Part shown: positions 8,631 through 15,162 of the stretch, piece after piece
Layout of the letters: each line of letters starts with the position of its first letter
Numbering within the stretch: position 1 is the first letter of the stretch
The notes under the pieces: model-generated
Seen by the model: only the letters and a program-made list of their open reading frames with translations
The model's database searches: none
Told to the model about the DNA's origin: nothing
Made by a program: the position numbers and the translations under genes
NCBI RefSeq assembly: GCF_900491745.1
Contig: NZ_UETR01000046.1
Span: forward strand, 1 to 23,402
DNA length: 23,402 nucleotides
DNA from: Amarolinea aalborgensis
GTDB taxonomy: Bacteria > Chloroflexota > Anaerolineae > SSC4 > Amarolineaceae
Reading direction: 5' to 3'

Positions 8631-10993
8631 GGACGTCCTCCGGCCGCGGGGAGGTTCTGCACCCGCTCACTCAAGCCGGCCACAAACTGCTCCAGGCTCA
8701 GATCCAGGATGTCCACGCTTTGACGGTTCCAGAACTTCTGGCTCATGATCGAGGGCGCGGGTTCCACAGCCCAGGCGTAGCCGCGCCGCGGCGCGAAAAC
8801 CCGCTGGAGCACGGTGCGCAGGTTCCAGGCGCTCAGATCATAGCCGAGAAAGAGGGAGTAGCTGCGCTTGAGGAACGCCAGCAGCGGCGCCGGGGCAATC
8901 GAGGTCACATCCATACGCGGCACGAAGTTGATGAAGTGATCCTCGGTGATGACATAGCTGTCCGCATCGCTGTTCGTGCGGTCAATCGCGCCATGGATCT
9001 TGAAGATGAGCGTACGTCGGGCTGCAGTCTGGTCAATCGGCAGGTCCAGGTACTCATTGGGCCGTTCAATCGGGACCGATTCCCCTTCGCCGGTTGGGTT
9101 GTGCAGAAACATACCGCGATGCTCACCTTCAGCCACATACGTCACCACATCGTATGGCTCGCCCACGGCCTGGAAAGCGCGCTCCAGGACATCATCGTAG
9201 TTGAGGGTAATGATGAGTTGGCAGGGATAGGGATAGCCCTGCTTGCGTAGGGCGGCCGGCAGCGCGGCCAGCAGTTGGTGCACGGGTGTTGGTGGATAAT
9301 CGGCATCGAAGATGGGACGCAGCTCGTCGTACAGCGGGCCGACGTCGCGCATGACGGTCACGTACTGCGACACTTTGGCCAGGTTTTCGGTATCGGCCAG
9401 AGGATAATCGAAGGTCGCCGCCAGGTAAGCGGCCAATTCATGGGTGGCGGGCAGATACTGTCCGGTCTGCCAACCGACGCCCGGCGGCCGGCTGCACAGG
9501 TTGACGCCTGGTCCTAAAACCGGCACCAGGCGTCCGGCCGTCAACGCCTTGATGATCGGGCCATAGAGCTGATCGGCGGCGGACGGTCGGCGCGGTGCAG
9601 GCCCTGCCCCTGGCGCTGGCGGTTCGCTCTCCGCAATTTTCATCTTGACCGTCGCCAGCAGGCCAAAGACGCCCTTGTAGTTCCCGCCCAGGTCTTGCAC
9701 GCGCAGGAAATAGTCCAGCGCCGGCCGCCAGCGCCCGGCATTGTAGTGCTCCTGCCCACTGGCAAAGGCCGCGGCCAGTTCTTGCTGTTTCTGCACTTCG
9801 CGCAAACGATTGGCTGCTTCGGCCTGGTTGGGATCGAGCTGCAGGATCGCTTGCAGTTTGCGCAGCGCCGTGGGCCAATCCTCGCCCGCCTGGGCGCCTG
9901 CGACCTGGCGCAGGAGGGCGGCAATCTGATTCTGCTGGCGCTCGGCCTGGCTCAGCGGCTGCACGTCGAATAAACGGCCATCCGGCGCACGCATGAACAA
10001 GACAGGCACGGCCCATTCCACTTCGTTACCCGCGGCCCACACGGCCTTGCGCGCCTCTACCAGCGCGCTGTCCACCGCGTAACCGTCGGCCAACGCGCCG
10101 TAGAATTCCTGGCTCAACGCCACTGCGGCCGTGTCGCTGACTGCAGTCTGCATGGCGATGACTGCGGGAATGCCCTGCTGGATCAGTCCCTGCGCGACGC
10201 CAGCAAAGGCGTTGCCGGTGCTGGTGCGCGCGCCCTCGCAGGCGTTCAGAAAGACGAGCGCGGGCGGATGGCCGCCCAGCAGCGTGCCCAGCGTTTGACC
10301 GCTGACCGGCCGACTCAGGCGCGATTCCTCCTCGAACAGCAGCAGTCCCTCCTGCGTCGTTGGATCGAACGCGCCGTGACCGATGAAGTGAAGAAGATGC
10401 ACATCCTGCTGGCGTAGACGCTGTTGCAGGGCCATCAAGGTCGCGTGGTCCAACCGATCCACCTGCAGCAGCCCCCGCGCCTCCAACATCTCCACGGCCG
10501 CGCTCAATCGCGCCCATTCCTGCTCCACGGCCAATGTGGGCGTGTCGCTCGGATTGGCGATGACGACGAGCAGGCGCAGCGGCGGCTTGACCAGCGAATG
10601 GCTTTCGGGTGCGGGCAGTTCCAGGAAGCGCACAACCGACGTTTCGGGCGACAGGCAGAGAAAGCGGTTCTGCTGCGGATCGAACAACGTTTCCCAGGCC
10701 CAGGCGCCCAGGTCGAGTGCATCAGCCAGACGCAGACGGACGCGCAACCCGGCGTGCTGCCGCCGCGCCTCATCCAGGCTGCGGCGGTAGGAAACGCCGA
10801 CGCCGCCTGCGAACACCGCTTCGAACAAGTGCTGGCCCAGGGCGCGCGGGTTGGTCGCTTCCAGCGTCGCCAGCGAAGGCAGGTCAAAGGCCGTTTCTGC
10901 CTGGCCCATCGGTGAGTTGAGCACACGCGCGCGGTAGCCTGCGGCGCCGCGGTCAATCAGCAGATCGAATTGGAGATACGTGGTGTCGGGCAT
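8627..10993 (-). CDS. CHAT protease - TPR-like linker - SIR2 domain fusion
   Basis: This 788-residue protein begins MPDTTYLQFDLLIDRG, the usual opening of Chloroflexota CHAT proteins. The CHAT (caspase-HetF-associated, clan CD cysteine protease) domain has its catalytic pair in HFIGHG (H206) and NACEGA (C252). Residues about 345-455 are helical and TPR-like (LQAILQLDPNQAEAANRL, YNAGRWRPALDYFLRVQD). A SIR2-like domain (about 476-775) follows, with VPVLGPGVN (491-498), ITLNYDDVLE (595-604, N598), IFKIHGA with H667, and FLGYDLS. SIR2 domains in defence proteins usually hydrolyse NAD+. Both active sites look intact. The frame extends to 11092, but ATG 10993 is preferred because the domain starts there and the promoter at 11055-11060 would be lost otherwise; no clear RBS is seen. 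It is the first gene of an operon with the STAND-WD40 gene. A suicide or antiphage effector role is inference. Confidence 0.88.
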   Translation of the reverse strand: MPDTTYLQFDLLIDRGAAGYRARVLNSPMGQAETAFDLPSLATLEATNPRALGQHLFEAVFAGGVGVSYRRSLDEARRQHAGLRVRLRLADALDLGAWAWETLFDPQQNRFLCLSPETSVVRFLELPAPESHSLVKPPLRLLVVIANPSDTPTLAVEQEWARLSAAVEMLEARGLLQVDRLDHATLMALQQRLRQQDVHLLHFIGHGAFDPTTQEGLLLFEEESRLSRPVSGQTLGTLLGGHPPALVFLNACEGARTSTGNAFAGVAQGLIQQGIPAVIAMQTAVSDTAAVALSQEFYGALADGYAVDSALVEARKAVWAAGNEVEWAVPVLFMRAPDGRLFDVQPLSQAERQQNQIAALLRQVAGAQAGEDWPTALRKLQAILQLDPNQAEAANRLREVQKQQELAAAFASGQEHYNAGRWRPALDYFLRVQDLGGNYKGVFGLLATVKMKIAESEPPAPGAGPAPRRPSAADQLYGPIIKALTAGRLVPVLGPGVNLCSRPPGVGWQTGQYLPATHELAAYLAATFDYPLADTENLAKVSQYVTVMRDVGPLYDELRPIFDADYPPTPVHQLLAALPAALRKQGYPYPCQLIITLNYDDVLERAFQAVGEPYDVVTYVAEGEHRGMFLHNPTGEGESVPIERPNEYLDLPIDQTAARRTLIFKIHGAIDRTNSDADSYVITEDHFINFVPRMDVTSIAPAPLLAFLKRSYSLFLGYDLSAWNLRTVLQRVFAPRRGYAWAVEPAPSIMSQKFWNRQSVDILDLSLEQFVAGLSERVQNLPAAGGRP
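8637..8641 (-). promoter_or_regulatory. Strong RBS of the STAND gene, inside the CHAT-SIR2 3' end
   Basis: GGAGG on the minus strand lies 6 nt before the ATG at 8630 and within the last codons of the upstream gene. With the ATGA overlap at 8630-8627 it indicates coupled translation of the two proteins. Confidence 0.75.
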
Positions 10994-11054
10994 GGTTGGA
11001 ACAATGACGAACGATGAAAGCTGAATGATGAACCGGTGGGGGGAAAGTGTGGGG

Positions 11055-11060
11055 ATTATA
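11055..11060 (-). promoter_or_regulatory. -10 box of the CHAT-SIR2/STAND operon
   Basis: A perfect TATAAT on the minus strand (11060-11055) lies about 55 nt before the inferred transcript's start codon at 10993. No good -35 box is found 16-19 nt upstream, where the sequence is a pyrimidine tract. The box is directly preceded by TG, as is the -10 box at 20388. Confidence 0.5.
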
Positions 11061-11100
11061 CAACGTTTTCGGAGGGAGGGAAAAAAGCACAAAATGCAAA

Positions 11101-11129
11101 TTGCGTTTTTGTTTTTTTGGCGGTATCAT
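11101..11129 (+). promoter_or_regulatory. Candidate serpin promoter
   Basis: TTGCGT (11101-11106), a 17-nt T-rich spacer and TATCAT (11124-11129, 5/6 match) point toward the serpin gene. The leader would be about 130 nt. It sits some 40 nt from the divergent CHAT operon -10 box, so one regulator could affect both. Confidence 0.5.
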
Positions 11130-11203
11130 GAAATTGCCTTGCAGCCAATTGCTTGCATCTGGCCGGATCGAGGCAAGGAATCACAGCGCCCCGTCAAGCG
11201 TGT

Positions 11204-11241
11204 ATCCTGTCGCCCTTTACCCTTGCGCGGGTCAACAGGAT
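11204..11241 (+). promoter_or_regulatory. Inverted repeat in the serpin leader
   Basis: ATCCTGT (11204-11210) and ACAGGAT (11235-11241) can pair across a 24-nt loop just before the serpin RBS. It could fold in the mRNA or be chance; nothing identifies it as a known riboswitch. Confidence 0.2.
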
Positions 11242-11266
11242 CGCCAGAAAGTAGGAGGGTTTCACG

Positions 11267-12412
11267 ATGCGACTCGACGAAGCCGCCCTCGCCAGGCTGG
11301 TTGACGCAAACACCGAATTTGCCATTGATCTTTATCGGCAACTCAGCCCCACCGCGGGTAATCTCTTTTTCTCTCCGTTCTCTCTGTCCAGCGCGCTGGC
11401 GATGACCTACGCCGGCGCCCGTCAAAACACCGCCAGGCAGATGGCCCAAGTTTTGCACATTGACCCGCGTCGCCTGGAACTTCACGCCGCCTTTGCGCAG
11501 TTGCAGGCCAGCCTGGCCGCGGCCCAGGAGAGCGGCCAGGTGCAGCTCGTCCTGGCGAACTCCCTGTGGCCCCAAATCGGCTATCCGTTCCGGCCAGAAT
11601 TCCTCGCCCTCCTGCAGAAGTCCTACGGCGCGCCGATCACGCCCGTGGACTTTGAGCATGCGACCGAGGCCGCGCGCCAGGCGATCAACGCCTGGGCGGA
11701 GGCACACACCGCCGGGAAGATCACGGAACTGCTGCAGCCTGGCATTCTCGATGACTTGACGCGCCTTGTCCTGGTCAATGCCATCTACTTCAAAGGCGAT
11801 TGGGCCAGTCAGTTTGACCCACGCAGGACGCAGGACGCGCCCTTCTGGCTGACGGCCAGCGACAGCATCACCGCGCTGCTCATGCAGCAGATGGGCCGTT
11901 TCTGGTATGCCGAAGTGGATGGCGTTCAGGCGCTGCAGCTGCCCTACGCCGGCGATGCCGTCTCCATGATCGTGTTCTTGCCTGCCAAAGAGAAGGGGCT
12001 GGCCGCTTTCGACGCGGCCTTCACGGTCGAGCGCCTGAAACGCTGGACTGCAGACATGGAGGAGCGGGAGGTCATGGTCCTCTTGCCGCAGTTCAAGCTC
12101 GCCTGCTCGCTCAGGTTGGACGATACCTTGAAAGCGTTGGGCATGACCGACGCTTTCGATGAGTATCGGGCCGATTTCTCGGGCATGGACGGGATTCCGC
12201 AGTGGCTTTGTCTGACCGCCGTGGTGCAAGAGGCCAGGGTGGAGGTCAACGAGCAAGGGACGGAAGCGGTCGCGGCCACCGCCGCAGTCCTCTCCCGCTC
12301 AGTGCCACCGCCGCCTGCGGTCTTTCGGGCGGATCATCCGTTTGTCTTTCTCATCCTGGACCACGCGACCCAGAGCATCCTGTTTTGCGGTCGCGTCGTC
12401 AACCCAAGCTAA
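11267..12412 (+). CDS. Serpin (serine/cysteine protease inhibitor)
   Basis: The 381-residue length is that of a full serpin core. NLFFSPFSLSSALAMTYAGA is the classic N-terminal serpin signature, followed by LVLVNAIYFKGDWASQF and a C-terminal DHPFVFLILDHATQSILFCG. The hinge of the reactive-centre loop is EQGTEAVAATAA from E329 (P17), with small residues through P12-P9, as in inhibitory serpins. Counting 17 from E329 puts P1 at S345, with R344 one residue before; either could be the cleaved bond. No signal peptide is present, so it should act in the cytoplasm. RBS AGGAGGG (11253-11259) is 7 nt before the ATG. It is divergent from the CHAT protease operon and ends just before a strong hairpin. 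The true target is unknown; a clan CD protease is a hypothesis. Confidence 0.93.
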   Translation: MRLDEAALARLVDANTEFAIDLYRQLSPTAGNLFFSPFSLSSALAMTYAGARQNTARQMAQVLHIDPRRLELHAAFAQLQASLAAAQESGQVQLVLANSLWPQIGYPFRPEFLALLQKSYGAPITPVDFEHATEAARQAINAWAEAHTAGKITELLQPGILDDLTRLVLVNAIYFKGDWASQFDPRRTQDAPFWLTASDSITALLMQQMGRFWYAEVDGVQALQLPYAGDAVSMIVFLPAKEKGLAAFDAAFTVERLKRWTADMEEREVMVLLPQFKLACSLRLDDTLKALGMTDAFDEYRADFSGMDGIPQWLCLTAVVQEARVEVNEQGTEAVAATAAVLSRSVPPPPAVFRADHPFVFLILDHATQSILFCGRVVNPS

Positions 12413-12417
12413 ACAAA

Positions 12418-12448
12418 GAAACCCGGCTTCTTGCAAAAGCCGGGTTTC
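12418..12448. terminator. Bidirectional hairpin terminator
   Basis: A perfect 12-bp stem, GAAACCCGGCTT with AAGCCGGGTTTC, and a 7-nt loop start 6 nt after the serpin stop. On the minus strand the stem is followed by TTTGTTT, so it can also stop transcripts of the convergent helicase gene. Confidence 0.8.
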
Positions 12449-12486
12449 AAACGTCAGACGCATTAGCGTTCAGAACCATAGAGAGA

Positions 12487-12552
12487 ACGCAGACGCACGC
12501 TGGCCAGGCGCGCACATTAGTTCGATCTGCGTTGTTCTGCGTGCATCTGCGT
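12487..12552. repeat. Imperfect inverted repeat downstream of serpin and helicase genes
   Basis: ACGCAGACGCACGC (12487-12500) and GCGTGCATCTGCGT (12539-12552) pair over 14 positions with one mismatch, around a 38-nt loop. The sequence is rich in CTGCGT units, and it may be a dispersed low-complexity repeat rather than a regulatory site. The rest of 12449-12628 shows nothing recognisable. Confidence 0.4.
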
Positions 12553-12628
12553 CCAACTCTCGAACCTCGTCACCGCTTACGTCCTGTGCATAGACGCGCA
12601 GGTTCTCCGTGAACCGGCGCTGTCTTGT

Positions 12629-14290
12629 TCAGGCGCGTTCGACGGTGATGGTCTGGCGGTTGATGCGGAAGTTATGCGCTTTGGCCAGCACTTGCATGAC
12701 GAACTTTTCCGGGACATCCACCACGGTGTGGTGGTCCTGGATGAAGATCTTACCAATGGCATGACCGGGAATATCGGCATGATAGGCAATGGTGCTCACC
12801 ACGTCGCCCGGCCGTACGCCGTGCAGCCGTCCCCGGCTCAGGTTGAGGCTGACCATGCCAGCTTCTGGCGCGCCTGGTGATCGCCGCGGCCGGCTGCTGT
12901 GATCGGCCGGCCTAAAGTCTCGCGCCGGGCGGGTCTCGACCTCGCGCAGTTTCGTTCGCGGGCGTCGTTCCTGCACCTCGGTGAGGGGAAGGATCGGGCG
13001 CTGGCCTTCCACGGTGCGCACATGCCGCAGCGCGGCCGCCGCAATCTCCAACGGATCGTAGCCAGCATCCACCAGGGTGGCGGCCAGGCGACGCTCGCCG
13101 CCGGTGCGCCCACGTTTCAACCAGACCGTCACCTGCTCCAGCAGCTGCTCTTCGCGGCGCTGCTCAATCTGCTCCACGGTGGGCAGCACACCGCTGGCGA
13201 TACGCTGCTTGGTGAAGCCTTCGATGCGCCCCAAACGCCAGCGCTCGGCCGGCGTCACCAGCGAGATGGCGATGCCGGTCTTGCCCGCGCGGCCCGTGCG
13301 GCCAATGCGATGAACGTAGATTTCTGGATCTTCAGGCAGATCGAAGTTGAAAACATGTGAGATCTGTTCGATGTCCAGGCCGCGGGCCGCGACATCGGTC
13401 GCCACCAGCACCGTGGTTTGACCGCGGCGGAAGCGATTGAGCACACGCTCGCGTTCTTCCTGCTCCAGCTCGCCGCTCAAGCCTTCGGCCGGAAAACCGC
13501 GCGTGGACAGTTCGGCCGCCAGCTCGCCCGCGGCCGCGCGTGTGCGCACAAAGATCAGCGCGCTGGTGATCGGTTCCATCTCGAACAAGCGGGTCAGCGC
13601 CGCCAGCTTATCGGCTGCGTTCACCAGATAGGTGCGCTGCTCGATGGCCGCCACTGTCACCTGCTCGCGTTCGGTGGTGACGGAACGAGGATCGCGCAGG
13701 TAGCGGTCGGCAAGGCGGCGGACCTCCGGCGACATCGTGGCCGACAGCAGCGCGGTCTGGCGCGCAGCCGGCGTCACCGCCAACAGCGCCTCGATGTCTT
13801 CGATGAAGCCCATGCTGAGCATCTCATCGGCCTCGTCCAACACCACCACGCGCACGCGGCTCAGGTCAAGGGTCTGGCGTTCGATCAGGTCCAACAAACG
13901 GCCTGGGGTGCCAACCACAATATCCACGCCTTTTTGTAGGCGGCCAATCTGGCGACCATACGGTTCGCCGCCGTAAATCGGCAGCACACGCGCCAGGCGC
14001 GGCTCGCCGTAGTCGTGCAGGGCTTTGGCTACCTGGATCGCCAGCTCACGTGTTGGCACCACGACTAAGGCCTGAATGGCCTGGTAGTCTGCTTCAAGGT
14101 TATGGAGAATGGGCAGGCCATAGGCTGCGGTCTTGCCCGTGCCCGTATGGGCCTGGCCGATCACGTCATGGCCGGCCAGCAGCACCGGGATGAGGGCCGA
14201 TTGGATCGGCGTGGGCGTCGTGAAGCCAAGCGCTTCCACGGCCTGCACCAACTGCGGGTGCAGGTCTAACTGCGAGAATTCGGATGTCAT
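12629..14290 (-). CDS. deaD: DeaD/CsdA-type DEAD-box RNA helicase
   Basis: This 553-residue ATP-dependent RNA helicase shows all the family motifs: Q motif GFTTPTPIQ (22-30), Walker A AHTGTGKT (47-54), PTRELA (79-84), TPGR (128-131), DEAD (152-155), SAT (183-185), and HRIGRTGRAG starting at H327. A basic, disordered-looking linker (about 425-476) leads to a DbpA/CsdA-type RNA-binding domain (about 478-553, with NLSRGRLHGVRPGDVV). That tail separates DeaD-like enzymes from RhlE-like ones. They unwind RNA in ribosome assembly and mRNA decay, often in the cold. The ATG at 14290 is set by the Q-motif domain start; the RBS is weak. The leader is long and carries a terminator-like hairpin. It is convergent with the serpin gene. 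Confidence 0.93.
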   Translation of the reverse strand: MTSEFSQLDLHPQLVQAVEALGFTTPTPIQSALIPVLLAGHDVIGQAHTGTGKTAAYGLPILHNLEADYQAIQALVVVPTRELAIQVAKALHDYGEPRLARVLPIYGGEPYGRQIGRLQKGVDIVVGTPGRLLDLIERQTLDLSRVRVVVLDEADEMLSMGFIEDIEALLAVTPAARQTALLSATMSPEVRRLADRYLRDPRSVTTEREQVTVAAIEQRTYLVNAADKLAALTRLFEMEPITSALIFVRTRAAAGELAAELSTRGFPAEGLSGELEQEERERVLNRFRRGQTTVLVATDVAARGLDIEQISHVFNFDLPEDPEIYVHRIGRTGRAGKTGIAISLVTPAERWRLGRIEGFTKQRIASGVLPTVEQIEQRREEQLLEQVTVWLKRGRTGGERRLAATLVDAGYDPLEIAAAALRHVRTVEGQRPILPLTEVQERRPRTKLREVETRPARDFRPADHSSRPRRSPGAPEAGMVSLNLSRGRLHGVRPGDVVSTIAYHADIPGHAIGKIFIQDHHTVVDVPEKFVMQVLAKAHNFRINRQTITVERA

Positions 14291-14599
14291 CGTTTTACAC
14301 TCTACGATCTTGGCTGTTCAGCAGCCGCGTGATTGGCTGTTTCGATGACTCCGCTGCGCTGCACGTGCCCTTGCGGGCCTGCTCCCCACTACCGCCGCCC
14401 TGCGGCGCAACCGCGGAAACGGATGCGCCAACTGCGGACAAGAAAAGCGCCTGACCATGCTAGGTCAGGCAACCCGTTGGAATGATCAAAACAGAATTCA
14501 TTTAATACTTGCCGCCCACAGGCGGACAAGAGGTAGCATTATGCCACAGGTCCCCCGAATTGGGAAATTGCCGCCCCTCGGCAAATCGTAACCCGGGCC
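14291..14599 (-). other. Helicase leader/intergenic region with hairpins
   Basis: This stretch has no supported gene. Besides the terminator-like hairpin at 14449-14470 it holds two small GC-rich hairpins: CTTG-CCGCC (14508-14516) pairing with GGCGG-a-CAAG (14521-14530), and TTGCCG (14568-14573) pairing with CGGCAA (14579-14584). No convincing -35/-10 pair for the helicase was found, so its promoter remains unplaced. Confidence 0.4.
14449..14470 (-). terminator. Rho-independent terminator or attenuator ahead of the helicase gene
   Basis: On the minus strand GCCTGACC and GGTCAGGC form a perfect 8-bp stem with a 6-nt loop, followed by GCTTTTCTTG. It lies about 160 nt before the helicase ATG and 690 nt after the amylase stop. 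It may end amylase transcripts, or act as an attenuator if the helicase promoter is upstream of it. Confidence 0.55.
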
Positions 14600-15143
14600 G
14601 ACGGTCATCGGCTCCGGCATGACGTGCGTCGTCACACCGGAGATGTGACCTACGAGGACGGCGACGCGTGGGCCTGCCGATGTCTCCGGCATGACGTGCG
14701 TCGTCACACCGGAGGTGTGACCTACGAGTGACAACATCGTCTCGCACACAACCCGCGTCCCGTAGGTCATCGCCTCCGGCGTGACAACATCCGATCCCAC
14801 ACAACCCGCGTCTCACCGCGGGTCATCGCGGCCGGCGGCGAGCATTGTTACACCGGAAATGAGCTGCGATGAGCACGACGCGTGGGCGACCGTTGTCTCG
14901 GGAATACGCCCGTCGTCACACCGGAGGTGTGACCTACGAGGACGGCGACGCGTGGGCCTGCCGATGTCTCCGGCATGACGTGCGTCGTCACACCGGAGGT
15001 GTGACCTACGAGGACGGCGACGCGTGGGCGACCGTTGTCTCGGGAATACGCCCGTCGTCACACCGGAGGTGTGACCTACGAGGACGGCGACGCGCGAGAT
15101 GGTCATCATCTCCGGCATGATGTCATACCGGAGATGTGACGTG
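14600..15143. repeat. REP/BIME-like mosaic of palindromic repeats
   Basis: The core GTCACACCGGAGGTGTGAC is itself a hairpin (8-bp stem, loop GGA). Direct copies lie at 14631-14649, 14703-14721, 14915-14933, 14987-15005, 15057-15075 and 15122-15140; the first and last are degenerate. Most are followed by CTACGAGGACGGCGACGCG. Between them sit degenerate copies in reverse orientation, recognisable by TCCGGCATGAC, at 14603-14623, 14679-14695, 14963-14979 and 15101-15120, plus one at 14761-14784. Spacing is 65-72 nt in the regular parts, with two alternating spacer types. Alternating head-to-head palindromes resemble bacterial interspersed mosaic elements. Frames through the array are repeat translations and not genes. 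It lies just past the amylase stop and could also help end that transcript. Confidence 0.8.
14728..14836. repeat. Tandem direct repeat of about 53-56 bp inside the palindrome array
   Basis: Unit 1 (14728-14780) and unit 2 (14781-14836) both start GTGACAACATC, share CACACAACCCGCGTC and end with GGTCATCGC...CCGGC. The end of unit 1 is a degenerate reversed copy of the array palindrome, so the duplication happened within the array. Confidence 0.65.
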
Positions 15144-15162
15144 CGATGGTCGGGGGGATCTG

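Noticed and set aside
10994..11092. N-terminal extension of the CHAT-SIR2 protein by 33 residues
   Set aside because: The extension reads across the TATAAT box and a low-complexity leader; the CHAT-type N-terminus starts at the ATG at 10993.
11126..12256. 376-codon minus-strand frame across the serpin gene
   Set aside because: It is a high-GC shadow of the serpin, with composition typical of an antisense frame and no domain.
14600..15143. CRISPR array
   Set aside because: The spacers are the same two sequences repeated, the units are in both orientations and degenerate, and no cas gene is nearby.
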